NCBI GenBank assembly: GCA_900170005.1 | Contig: LT827128.1 | Span: 1,792,167 to 1,856,166, forward strand | Direction of reading: 5' to 3' | Length of the DNA stretch: 64,000 bases | Origin: Gordonibacter massiliensis (ex Traore et al. 2017) | GTDB taxonomy: Bacteria; Actinomycetota; Coriobacteriia; Coriobacteriales; Eggerthellaceae | Shown: positions 33,849 to 42,542 of the stretch, piece by piece | Layout of the letters: each line of letters starts with the position of its first letter | How positions within the stretch are numbered: the first letter of the stretch is position 1 | The notes under the pieces: model-generated | Told to the model about the DNA's origin: nothing | Seen by the model: only the letters and a program-made list of their open reading frames with translations | Databases searched by the model: none | Translations under genes and position numbers: made by a program

Positions 33849-36404
33849 ATGGACGCTGTGAAGGATCTGCCGAGCCCCGAAAACGCCGTGGACGCGACGG
33901 ACGCCGCCCGCGAGACCGCTTCCGCGCCGAGCGCGGCCCCCTACCTGCAGAACCGCGAGCTCTCGTGGCTCACGTTCAACGAGCGCGTGCTCGACCAAGG
34001 CGCCGACGAGACGGTGCCGTTGCTGGAGCGCTTGAACTTCGTCTCCATCTTCTGGAGCAACCTCCAGGAGTTCTTCATGGTGCGCGTGGGCAGCCTGACC
34101 GACCTGTCGCTGGTGAAGAAGCACATCGTGGACTCGAAGTCGGGCATGACGCCCACCGAGCAGCTGGACGCCATCTACGCGCGCTGCCACGAGCTGTACC
34201 CCATCCAAGAGCGCACCTACGAAGAGGTGCGCCGCCTCTTGGGCGAGCGCGGCGTGCGCCACCTGCGCCCCGACGAGCTCGACGACGAGCAGCGCGCGTG
34301 GCTTTCGACCTACGTGCACGACAACGTCATGCCGTTCCTGTCGCCGCAGATCATCAACACGCGCCACCCCTTCCCCCACCTGGAGAACGGCGCGCTGTAC
34401 GTGGTGGTGCGTCTGAACGACGAGGCGGAGCAGAAGCGCAAGGAGGCCGCGAAGGCGGCGGCCAAGACGGAGAAAGCCGACAAAGCGGCCGTCAAGGGGG
34501 CCAAGAAGGCGAAGAACCTGGGCGCCGAGGGCGTGACGCTGGGCCTGGTGCCCATGCCGCGCCAGTGCGAGCGCGTCATCGCCCTGCCGGGCAAGGGGCT
34601 GCAGTTCATCTTGCTGGAGCACGCCATCGAGATGGTGGCGGCCGAGATATTCTCCATGTACATCGTGAAGCACACGAACGTCATCTGCGTCACGCGCAAC
34701 GCCGACCTCGACGCCACGGAGGGCACCGACGAGAACGACGAGGACTACCGCGAGCACATGAAGCGCATTCTGAAGAAGCGCTCGCGCCTGGCGCCCGTGC
34801 GGCTGGAAAGCGAACGGCCGCTGTCGGCCACGTTGGAGAAGCTGCTGTTGGCGCGCCTGAACCTCAAACCGCACCAGGTGTACGTCACGTCCGTGCCGCT
34901 CGATCTGGGCTACACCTACAGCCTGGCGTCTCGGCTGCCCGAGAAGGAGCGGGCGGCGCTCACGAACCCGCCGTTCTCCCCGCAGTGGCCGGCGTGCCTC
35001 GACCACAACCGCTCCATCATCGAGCAGGTGACGGAGAAGGAGACGCTGCTGTCCTACCCCTACGAAACCATGGACGCGTTCGTGCAGCTGCTGCGCGAGG
35101 CCGCGCACGACCCGGCCGTCATATCCATCAAGATCACGCTGTACCGGTTGGCCAGCCAGTCGCACCTAGCCGAGGCGCTCATCGCCGCCGCCGAGAACGG
35201 CAAGGAGGTCACGGCCCTGTTCGAGCTGCGCGCCCGCTTCGACGAGAGCAACAACATCGAGTGGTCGCAGCGCTTCGAGCAGGCCGGTTGCAACGTCATC
35301 TACGGCTTCCGCGACTTCAAGGTGCACTCGAAGATCTGCTGCATCACGCGCCAGACCGACCACGGCTTGCAGCACATCACGCAGCTGGGCACCGGCAACT
35401 ACAACGAGAAAACGGCCAAGCTCTACACCGACCTGTCGTTCATCACGTGCGACGCCACGTTCGGGCGCGACGCCGTGGAGTTCTTCCGCAACATGGGGCT
35501 GGAGAACACGTCGGACAACTACGACATCATGTGGGTGGCGCCGCTGCAGATCAAGCCCATGATCTTGGCGGGCATCGACACGCAGATCGAGCACGCGCGG
35601 GCGGGCGAGCCGTGCGGGCTGTTCTTCAAGACGAACTCCATCACCGACAAAGACGTCATCGAGAAGATCGTGGAGGCCTCGCAGGCGGGCGTGCCCGTCG
35701 TGCTGTTCGTGCGCGGCATCTCGTGCATCGTGCCGGGGCTCGAGGGCTGCACGGAGAACGTGCGCGTGGTGTCCATCGTGGGGCGCTTGCTGGAGCACAG
35801 CCGCATCTACGGGTTCGGGCCGCGCGAGACGATGAAGCTGTACCTGTCGAGCGCCGACCTCATGACGCGCAACATGGACAAGCGCATCGAGATAGCCTGG
35901 CCCATCTTGAACGACGGGCTGCGCGAGCAGATCCTCGGCTACCTGGACGTGAGCCTGGACGACACGGCGAAGCTGCGCGAGCTCTTGCCCGACAAGAGCT
36001 ACACGCCTTTGGGCGCGTTCGCCCGGAAGGACGGCGAAGGCGGAACCGTGCTGTTCGACTCGCAGGAGTACTTCATCAAGCAGGCGCAGGAGCGGCGGCT
36101 CGCGGCGGCCGAGGAGGAAGCCGCCCGCACCGCGAACCGAGGACGCGCCGAGCGCGAGGAAACGCCCGCGGCCGAGGCCGACGTGGTGCAGGAGGCGGCC
36201 GTCGTCGTGGCGGCAGCCGAGGCTACGGCGCAGGCGGCCGCGCACGTGGCGGCCGCGGCCGACCGGGCGGCCCAAACGGCACCCGCACCGGCGAAGGCGG
36301 CGGCGAGGCCGGCCGCGACGAGGGCCCTGGCGCACCCGTCTCCCGCCAAAGCGGCGCACAAGCCCAGCCTGCTCGTGCGCATCCTGAGCAAGTTCGTGCG
36401 ATAG
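33849..36404 (+). CDS. ppk1: Polyphosphate kinase
   Basis: Makes polyphosphate reversibly from ATP. The N domain (LQNRELSWLTFNERVL), head domain, and two phospholipase-D-like C domains are all present. The phosphorylated histidine lies in GFRDFKVHSKICCI and the second catalytic histidine in LLEHSRIYGF. A Lys/Ala-rich insert (about residues 196-222) interrupts the head region, and the last 120 residues are an Ala/Glu-rich low-complexity tail ending in a basic KPSLLVRILSKFVR. Both are extra to the usual ~700-residue enzyme (851 here). The start at 33849 follows GAAGGGAG. Downstream partner of ppx, divergent from pap. Confidence 0.95.
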   Translation: MDAVKDLPSPENAVDATDAARETASAPSAAPYLQNRELSWLTFNERVLDQGADETVPLLERLNFVSIFWSNLQEFFMVRVGSLTDLSLVKKHIVDSKSGMTPTEQLDAIYARCHELYPIQERTYEEVRRLLGERGVRHLRPDELDDEQRAWLSTYVHDNVMPFLSPQIINTRHPFPHLENGALYVVVRLNDEAEQKRKEAAKAAAKTEKADKAAVKGAKKAKNLGAEGVTLGLVPMPRQCERVIALPGKGLQFILLEHAIEMVAAEIFSMYIVKHTNVICVTRNADLDATEGTDENDEDYREHMKRILKKRSRLAPVRLESERPLSATLEKLLLARLNLKPHQVYVTSVPLDLGYTYSLASRLPEKERAALTNPPFSPQWPACLDHNRSIIEQVTEKETLLSYPYETMDAFVQLLREAAHDPAVISIKITLYRLASQSHLAEALIAAAENGKEVTALFELRARFDESNNIEWSQRFEQAGCNVIYGFRDFKVHSKICCITRQTDHGLQHITQLGTGNYNEKTAKLYTDLSFITCDATFGRDAVEFFRNMGLENTSDNYDIMWVAPLQIKPMILAGIDTQIEHARAGEPCGLFFKTNSITDKDVIEKIVEASQAGVPVVLFVRGISCIVPGLEGCTENVRVVSIVGRLLEHSRIYGFGPRETMKLYLSSADLMTRNMDKRIEIAWPILNDGLREQILGYLDVSLDDTAKLRELLPDKSYTPLGAFARKDGEGGTVLFDSQEYFIKQAQERRLAAAEEEAARTANRGRAEREETPAAEADVVQEAAVVVAAAEATAQAAAHVAAAADRAAQTAPAPAKAAARPAATRALAHPSPAKAAHKPSLLVRILSKFVR

Positions 36405-36442
36405 GACGCGCCCTTAAGGCTCGTGACTGCGGCGCTCCCGTT

Positions 36443-36565
36443 GGGGGCTGTATCAAAAGCGTCGTTTTCGCTCGCCGCGTAGGGCAAGGGCTCTGCCTTT
36501 GCCGCTCGACAAGTAGACGTTTCCGCAGGTAGACGGCAAGGGCAGGAGTCCTTGCCCTACGCGGC
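36443..36565. repeat. Intergenic repeat with GGGCAAGG hairpins, copy 1
   Basis: Starts GGGGGCTGTATCAAAAGCG, continues GTAGGGCAAGGGCTCTGCC and ends in GGAGTCCTTGCCCTACG, so GTAGGGCAAGG pairs with CCTTGCCCTAC across about 80 bases. A second copy lies at 60816-60980. It occupies most of the 209 bases between ppk1 and the aminotransferase gene. Confidence 0.85.
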
Positions 36566-36613
36566 ACGGCGCGCTCGCGCAACGCGGCCGGCCCCGCCAC
36601 GCCTCGCTTCCGC

Positions 36614-37792
36614 TCAGTCGAACCGGCGCAGGGCGCGGCCGAGGCCGGTCAGGCCGGCGCGCAGCACCGGCTCGGGAGCGCAGTAGCCCAGGCGCGCGTG
36701 GCCCGGCATGTCGAAGCGGCTTCCCGGCACGAGCAGCACGCCCTCGTCCTCCAGCAGACGCAGGCAGAACGCCTCGTCGTCCTCCGGGATATCCAGCCTG
36801 ATGAACGACGTGGACACGCCCTGCGGCGCCACCCACGACACGCGCGGCTCGGCGTCGATCCATGCCTGGGTCGCGGCCAGGTTGCCCAGCACGAGGGGGC
36901 GGTTGCGCTCGAGCACGGCGTCGCGGTTCTCCAGCACATGCACGGCCAGCGCGTCGTTCACCACGCCGCAGCAGATCATGGTGTAGTCGCGGTAGGGGCG
37001 CAGCAGGTCGGCGACGGCCGGGCTCGACGCCGTCCAGCCGATGCGCGCGCCGGGCACCGAGTACGTTTTCGACAGGCTGTTCGTGGCCACGCCCTTGTCG
37101 TACAAATCGACGATGGAGGCGAAGTCCTCCGTGCCGACGAGCGGCAGGTACACCTCGTCCACCAGCACGTAAGCGCCCACGCCGCGCGCCACGTCGACCA
37201 CCTGCTCCATGAACGCGCGGTCGAGGAACGTGCCCGTGGGGTTGTTCGCGTTGTTCAGGCAGATGAGCTTCGTGTCGGGGCGCACGAGGCGCTCGAGCTC
37301 CACGATGTCGGGGTACCACGCGCGGTCCTCGCGGATGCGCCACAGGTCCACCTCGGCGCCGAGCGTGCGCGGGATGTCGTAGAGCTGCTGGTAGCTGGGG
37401 TACTCCGCGATCACGTGGTCGCCGCGCGACACGAGCGCCAGCACGGCCAGCAGGTTCGCGCCCGTCGCGCCGTTCGTCTGCAGCACGGCCTCGGGCTCCA
37501 CCCGCTCGTAGAGCGCGGCCGCGGCCCGCTTGAACGCGGGCGAGCCCTCGATCCAGCCGTAGTTCATCTTCTCGGCGCCCAGCCGCGCGAAGAAGCTCAT
37601 CTGCGCCGCGCCCGCCTCGGCATCCTGGGCCACGGCCGCCTCGGCCGCGTCCGCCACGAGCCCGTCGGCAGCGCCCAGCGCCACGAGCTCGTCGAGCGTC
37701 ATCGACGCGATGGTCGATTGCGCGATGTCGTAGGTCGCGCTCTTCTCGTGCACGTTGAGCCAATCCTCGACTCCGAACGGTGCGATGCGCAT
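36614..37792 (-). CDS. PLP-dependent class I/II aminotransferase (ArcT-like)
   Basis: A 392-residue fold-type I aminotransferase. Motifs: NGATGANLLAVLALVSRGDHV, CLNNANNPTGTFLDR, YVLVDEVYLPL, and the PLP lysine in NSLSKTYSVPGARIGW. It starts at 37792 with AAGGAA upstream, 14 bases after the stop of an antiporter of the arginine/ornithine type. That pairing resembles the arcT-arcD arrangement known from some arginine deiminase loci. No arcABC genes are in the window, so the substrate remains inferred. It is not recognisable as AspC or HisC. Confidence 0.85.
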   Translation of the reverse strand: MRIAPFGVEDWLNVHEKSATYDIAQSTIASMTLDELVALGAADGLVADAAEAAVAQDAEAGAAQMSFFARLGAEKMNYGWIEGSPAFKRAAAALYERVEPEAVLQTNGATGANLLAVLALVSRGDHVIAEYPSYQQLYDIPRTLGAEVDLWRIREDRAWYPDIVELERLVRPDTKLICLNNANNPTGTFLDRAFMEQVVDVARGVGAYVLVDEVYLPLVGTEDFASIVDLYDKGVATNSLSKTYSVPGARIGWTASSPAVADLLRPYRDYTMICCGVVNDALAVHVLENRDAVLERNRPLVLGNLAATQAWIDAEPRVSWVAPQGVSTSFIRLDIPEDDEAFCLRLLEDEGVLLVPGSRFDMPGHARLGYCAPEPVLRAGLTGLGRALRRFD

Positions 37793-37806
37793 GTCGGTTT
37801 CCTTCC

Positions 37807-39237
37807 CTAGAAGCTGATGACGCCCATGCCCAGCAGCACCAACGATAGCACGCCGAGCGCCGATATAACCCCGATGCCCGCCTTCTCGCCGACGGTGAGG
37901 GCCTTCGCGCCGGCCTCCTTGCGCGCCCGCCAGTAGAAGAAGAACCCGGGGATGTAGCCCACGCACGTGAGCAGCAGAAACGACCAACCGTTGAACATCA
38001 CGCCCACCACCTGGAACGCCACGGCCACGATGCCGATGCACATCTGCCCCCACTCGCGGTGCTGCGCGGAGTACTTCACCTGATAGGCCGCCGCGAACGC
38101 CCACGTGATGACGATGGCCACCGTGCACATGGAGAACGCGAAGTTGTAGGCGTCCTCGGTGAACAGCAGCGTGATCATGAACGCCTGCGTGCACGCGCCC
38201 ACCACGATGAGCGAGATCTGCGGCGATCCCTTCTTGTTCAGCTTGCTGAACACGGGCGGCAGCAGCCGATGCTCGGCCATGAGCGACGTCGTCTCGGACG
38301 GCAGGATGGTGAACGACAGCCACGAGCCCAGCACGGCGATGATGAGCGCCACGCTGATGAACGCGCCGCCCCAGCCCGGAGCCATGCTCTCGAACACGTA
38401 CAGCATGGCCGGCTTGTCCAGCGCGCCGATCTCGGCGTAGGGCAGGTAGCCGAACGGCAGCACCGACGCGCCCACGTACACCAGCAGCAGCACCACGAGG
38501 CCGATGACCGTGGCCTTGCCCGCCTCGCTCTTCTTGCGCGCGCGGGCCGACACCACCATGGCGCCCTCGATGCCGATGAACGACCACATCATGATGATGA
38601 GGCAGTTCACGATCTGGTCGCCCACGCTGCCCAGGTCCGCGCCCTCGCCCGCCATGGCGGCCGCGTTGGCCGAAAGCTGGCCCCAGAAGTCGGCCGTGAA
38701 CACGCCGGCGTTGAACAGCACGATGCTGAACAGGATGAACACCACGATGGGCAGCACCTTGGCCACCATGACGATGGCGTTGAGGAACGCCGCGCTCTCC
38801 ACGCCGCGTATGACGAGGAACGTGATGCCCCACATGATGACGCTAGCCACCACGATGCTGCCGACGTTGTTGCCCGGCAGGAAGTACGGCAGGAAGAACC
38901 CGAGCGTGGACATGAGGATGGTGGCGAACGCCACGTTGCCGAGCCACGCCGACAGCCAGTAACCCCAGCCGCTGATGAAGCCCGAGAACTTGCCGAAACC
39001 CTCCTCGGCGTACGAGAAGATGCCGTGCAGATCGGCCCGCTTCGCGCCCAGGTTCGCAAACGAAAGCGCCAGCGCGAGGAAGCCCACGCCCACGACGCCC
39101 CACGCCACGAGCGCGCTGCCGGGAGCGGCCACCTGGCCGATCTGCCCGGTGAGGGCGAACACGCCCGAGCCGATGCACGAGCTGACCACGAGGCCGATAA
39201 GGCCGAACAGCCCGATGCCCTTCTTCTCTTCGTCCAT
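37807..39237 (-). CDS. APC-family basic amino acid / polyamine antiporter
   Basis: A 476-residue permease with about 12-13 helices. It opens GLFGLIGLVVSSCIGSGVFAL, the conserved TM1 with the unwound IGSG motif of the APC superfamily, and continues with LHGIFSYAEEGFGKFSGFISGWGYW and SFIGIEGAMVVSARARKKSE. The last segment (SFIGIEGA...SARARKKS) is typical of the arginine/ornithine and lysine antiporters (ArcD/LysI group). Exchange of arginine for ornithine would fit an arginine-fermenting gut anaerobe, but the substrate is inferred. Co-directional with the aminotransferase gene. Confidence 0.88.
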   Translation of the reverse strand: MDEEKKGIGLFGLIGLVVSSCIGSGVFALTGQIGQVAAPGSALVAWGVVGVGFLALALSFANLGAKRADLHGIFSYAEEGFGKFSGFISGWGYWLSAWLGNVAFATILMSTLGFFLPYFLPGNNVGSIVVASVIMWGITFLVIRGVESAAFLNAIVMVAKVLPIVVFILFSIVLFNAGVFTADFWGQLSANAAAMAGEGADLGSVGDQIVNCLIIMMWSFIGIEGAMVVSARARKKSEAGKATVIGLVVLLLVYVGASVLPFGYLPYAEIGALDKPAMLYVFESMAPGWGGAFISVALIIAVLGSWLSFTILPSETTSLMAEHRLLPPVFSKLNKKGSPQISLIVVGACTQAFMITLLFTEDAYNFAFSMCTVAIVITWAFAAAYQVKYSAQHREWGQMCIGIVAVAFQVVGVMFNGWSFLLLTCVGYIPGFFFYWRARKEAGAKALTVGEKAGIGVISALGVLSLVLLGMGVISF

Positions 39238-39433
39238 AGGGGGATGCCTTTCCGCTCAGAGGGGATGCTGATGCGGCGGGAACGCGGTCCGACTGCGCCG
39301 CGGTCGACCGGCCAGCGCGTCGCGGCCGCGTTCCGCACCGCAGCGAGAACGATCCCATGACCAGGTGGCGCGCGCAATCGAATGCGCCGATCCGTTGCCG
39401 GCCCACTTCCGGGCGGTTACGTTCGAGCGATGT

Positions 39434-39474
39434 GAAATGCCCTAAAAGGGATCGGGCACCTTTTAGGGCATTTC
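39434..39474. terminator. Strong stem-loop between the IclR and antiporter genes
   Basis: A 16-base perfect stem (GAAATGCCCTAAAAGG with CCTTTTAGGGCATTTC) and nine-base loop. Both flanking genes are on the minus strand, so it probably ends the IclR transcript. In the rest of 39238-39632 I see no gene. Confidence 0.7.
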
Positions 39475-39632
39475 GCGCACCGCGCTTTGCGACGGAAGCG
39501 TCCGTCGGGCGCGACGCGCCATGAGCAGGCAACGGACCCGTTGAGCGCCCTGAAAATGTCTAAATGAAGACTGTCCCCTTGAGGACATCAAGCATTGAGG
39601 AAGATAGTGCCCCGGATCAGATTCGTCGCCCG

Positions 39633-40394
39633 CTACTCCACGTAGCCCATGCGTTCGGATAGACGGCTGGCGGCCAGCTTGACCTGCTGGGAAATGTCGT
39701 CGATGCGGTCGTCGGGGATGCTGTCGGGCGTGCCGCTCACGCCCACCGCGGCTATGGCGTCGCCGCGGTAGTTGAACACCGGGGCCGCCACGCAACGATG
39801 CCCGATCTCGTACTCCTCGTCATCCATGGCCCAGCCTTGGGCGCGCACCTGGTGCAGGTACTTCACGAACTCGTCTTTGCGCGTGAACGTGTTGGGAGTG
39901 TGCGCCTTGAACTCGAAACCGTACAGGGCCTCCTCGAGCTCGGCGCGGGAAAGGCAGGCCAGCAGGCACTTGCCCATGGACGAGCAGTAGGCGGGCGAGC
40001 GGTACCCCACCTGCGTGTAGGCCTCCTCGCCCCAGTCGGACGCCTCCTTCTCGATGTAGGAAACGTAGGCGCCGTCCAGAATGCCCAGGTGGGCCGTCAG
40101 GCCGAGCGACCGCTTCAGCGCCGTCAGATAGGGCTTGGCCTCGGTCTGCAGCTCGAGCGAGTTTATGTGGTATCCCAGCGTGTGGAACATCTTCGGCCCG
40201 ATGGTGTAGCGGCCCTCGAGCGTCTTCTCCACGTAGCCGCGTTTGAGCATGGTGCCCACGATGCGGAACACCGTGGTCTTGCTCATGCCCGTCGCCTGCG
40301 CGAGCTCGCTCAGACCCACGGGGCCCTGAGCCCGGGCCAGTTCCTCCAAGATGTCGAACGCCCGATCGAGGACCTGCACGCTTCCCTCTCCCAC
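39633..40394 (-). CDS. IclR-family transcriptional regulator
   Basis: N-terminal winged helix (VQVLDRAFDILEELARAQ; GLSELAQATGMSKTTVFRIVGTML) and a C-terminal GAF-like ligand-binding domain (YVSYIEKEASDWG, RSPAYCSSMGKCLLA, GHRCVAAPVFNYRG, AVGVSGT). 253 residues, standard for IclR. I place the start at the GTG 40394 with AAGGGG upstream; the frame is open further but has no ribosome site. It is transcribed away from the Tat flavoprotein gene, 204 bases apart, which is the usual arrangement when such a regulator controls its neighbour. A minus-strand TATACT (40432-40437) is its likely -10. Confidence 0.9.
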   Translation of the reverse strand: MGEGSVQVLDRAFDILEELARAQGPVGLSELAQATGMSKTTVFRIVGTMLKRGYVEKTLEGRYTIGPKMFHTLGYHINSLELQTEAKPYLTALKRSLGLTAHLGILDGAYVSYIEKEASDWGEEAYTQVGYRSPAYCSSMGKCLLACLSRAELEEALYGFEFKAHTPNTFTRKDEFVKYLHQVRAQGWAMDDEEYEIGHRCVAAPVFNYRGDAIAAVGVSGTPDSIPDDRIDDISQQVKLAASRLSERMGYVE

Positions 40395-40515
40395 GGATTC
40401 CCCTTCCGCCGCAGAAAGTGCTGTCGCCGCCAGTATAGGGCAAACGCGGCCGCGATGCGCGGCTTCAACCGTTCCGTATCGTGGAACACCGGTTCCGCAG
40501 GGCGGACTCGGGGCG

Positions 40516-40544
40516 TTGTGGGCCCCCGTGCGCGTTCCTATAAT
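40516..40544 (+). promoter_or_regulatory. Promoter of the Tat flavoprotein gene
   Basis: TTGTGG, 17 bases, TATAAT: a near-consensus housekeeping promoter 54 bases before the start codon and within the divergent IclR intergenic region. A hairpin GGTGCTAAAGCACC (40561-40574) lies just downstream and could be an operator. Confidence 0.75.
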
Positions 40545-40598
40545 CCGGAGCATCAAGGGCGGTGCTAAAGCACCGGCGTCCAAGGGAAGGGGTGTCTT

Positions 40599-42236
40599 AT
40601 GAAGGAAAGCACAACACGGGGATCGTCAAGCATGCAGGAGCCGTCCGGAACGCAGGGGCTGTCGCGCAGGAACTTCCTCGAGGCGACGGCGCTCGGCTTG
40701 GGCGTGCTGGCGGTGGGCGGCCTGGCTGGCTGCGCGCCGAAGGCTGCGGGCGGAGACGCCGGCTCGCAGGGCGCGGGCGCGTCGGGCGGCAGCGCGGCGG
40801 ACGTGAAGTGGGACGGCGAGTACGACGTCGTGGTGTGCGGAGGCGGTGGCGGCGGTCTGACCGCCGCGTACTCGGCGCTCGAGAGCGGCGCGTCCAAGGT
40901 GGTCGTGCTGGAGAAGGGAACGCAGTGCGGCGGCACCACGGCGCTCGCCGAAGGCGCCGTGCAAGCAGCCGGCACGAAGTGGCAGAAGGAGAAGGGCATC
41001 GCCGACGACACGCCCGACTTGCTGTACAACTACTGGAAGACCGATGCCGAAGGGCTCGTGGACGACGACCTCATCAGGAACATGGCCGACAACGCCGCCG
41101 ACAACGTGCAGTGGATGGCCGACAGCTTCAACATCACGTTCGCCAACGTGTTCGGTGCCTACGGAACGCCGTACCTCAACCCGGCGAATCTCAAGGACCG
41201 CATCCACCTCATCGCCGACGCCTCCGACCCCACCAAGACCGGCGGCGCCATTTGGACGACGAACGCGCAGAAGGCCGTGGAGGACAAGGGCGGCGAGATC
41301 GAGACGAGCGTGGAAGTGACCGGCCTGGTCATGGACAATGGCGCCGCCGTGGGCGTGGCGACGAAGGACGGCAAGCACTACAAGGCGAACAAGGGCGTGG
41401 TGCTGGCCATGGCCGGCATCGAGCACAACGAGGAGCTGGCCTTCCGCTTCAATCCGCAGCACTACTGGGACCTGACGACGCAGAGCGTGATCACAGCCGC
41501 CACCGACACGGGCGACGGCATCGTCATGGGCATGGAGGTGGGAGCGCAGACCGTCTTCCACGGTTGCGTGGATCTGCTGCTGCCCACGTGGTCGTACACG
41601 AACAACCAGAACCCCGAGATACCCTACATCCTGGTGAACATGCGCGGCACGCGCTTCGTGCGCGAGGACACCACCTACGCGTTCCACTGCCGCGCGCTGT
41701 TCAACGAGGCCATGCAGTGGGGCGGCGCCGAGGGTTCCACCTACATGGTGATGGATGCGAAAATGTCCACGTCCGACAAGATGTGCGCCTGGTCGGACAA
41801 CGCGGAAGGCGGCACGGCGGCACGCGAGAAGGCGCTTGCGGACGGCACGCTCGTGCAAGCCGACAGCCTGGAGGCGCTGGCCGCCGCCATCGGCGTGCCG
41901 GCCGCGAACCTGACGTACACGGTTGACAAGTGGAACGCCGACTGCGCGGCCGGAGCCGACTCGCTCTACGGGCGCGAGAAGCAGCTGACCGCGCTGGACA
42001 CGGCACCGTTCTACGCCTGGAAGACGCAGAACTCCAACATCGGCGCCATCGGCGGTTTGAAGATCAACACCGACGCGGCCATCCTGGGGGCCGACGGAAG
42101 GCCCATCCCGCACCTGTTCGGCGCCGGCGTGAACACGGCCGGCTGGATCGGCCCGTACTACCCCGGATCGGGCACCTGCCTGCAGGGCACGCTCAACTGG
42201 GGGCGCATCGCCGGCAAGTCCGCCGCAAGCGCGTAG
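40599..42236 (+). CDS. Tat-exported FAD-dependent reductase (fumarate reductase flavoprotein-like)
   Basis: A 545-residue flavoprotein of the FAD_binding_2 family, which includes fumarate, urocanate and other ene reductases. The Tat signal SRRNFLEATALGLGVLA (residues 22-38) ends in a lipobox-like LAGC (Cys45), so it may be a lipoprotein facing outward. The FAD motif is YDVVVCGGGGGGLTAAYS near residue 77. The C-terminal GGLKIN...GAGVNTAGWIGPYYPGSG closes the FAD domain. No FMN-binding or haem domain is fused; electrons must come from a separate donor. Such genes are multiplied in Eggerthellaceae and use many dietary or host acceptors; the substrate cannot be read from sequence. AAGGGG precedes the ATG. 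Confidence 0.9.
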   Translation: MKESTTRGSSSMQEPSGTQGLSRRNFLEATALGLGVLAVGGLAGCAPKAAGGDAGSQGAGASGGSAADVKWDGEYDVVVCGGGGGGLTAAYSALESGASKVVVLEKGTQCGGTTALAEGAVQAAGTKWQKEKGIADDTPDLLYNYWKTDAEGLVDDDLIRNMADNAADNVQWMADSFNITFANVFGAYGTPYLNPANLKDRIHLIADASDPTKTGGAIWTTNAQKAVEDKGGEIETSVEVTGLVMDNGAAVGVATKDGKHYKANKGVVLAMAGIEHNEELAFRFNPQHYWDLTTQSVITAATDTGDGIVMGMEVGAQTVFHGCVDLLLPTWSYTNNQNPEIPYILVNMRGTRFVREDTTYAFHCRALFNEAMQWGGAEGSTYMVMDAKMSTSDKMCAWSDNAEGGTAAREKALADGTLVQADSLEALAAAIGVPAANLTYTVDKWNADCAAGADSLYGREKQLTALDTAPFYAWKTQNSNIGAIGGLKINTDAAILGADGRPIPHLFGAGVNTAGWIGPYYPGSGTCLQGTLNWGRIAGKSAASA

Positions 42237-42333
42237 GAAAGCCATCCCCTTCCACCGGGCGGGCGCGCTCCGCACGTTCGCCCGGATCTCTCTTCCAGCC
42301 CGCCGCGCCGCCCTTCCCTCCGCTGCGGCGAGC

Positions 42334-42376
42334 GCGAAATGCCCGAAAGGGGCTTATCCCCTTTCGGGCATTTCGC
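42334..42376. terminator. Strong stem-loop after the Tat flavoprotein gene
   Basis: A 19-base perfect stem (GCGAAATGCCCGAAAGGGG with its complement) around CTTAT, about 100 bases past the stop codon. Its arms share AAATGCCC and the A/G run with the hairpin at 39434-39474. Confidence 0.75.
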
Positions 42377-42437
42377 ATACTGCGAGCATTCTCGCTGCGC
42401 TCGCCGTTGATCGAGGCGCGGCGTCGCGGTGGAAGGG

Positions 42438-42443
42438 TATAAT
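42438..42443 (+). promoter_or_regulatory. Probable -10 element of the radical SAM gene
   Basis: A perfect TATAAT lies 99 bases before the start. No good -35 hexamer is visible. The remainder of 42237-42542 holds only this and the hairpin. Confidence 0.5.
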
Positions 42444-42542
42444 GGACGCAATCCAACAGTGGCAGACAACGGATCCGCCGGACCTTCCGTCTGAGACGGG
42501 GCGACGCCGAGCGGAAACGAGCGCGAAGGGGAAACGGTTTTC

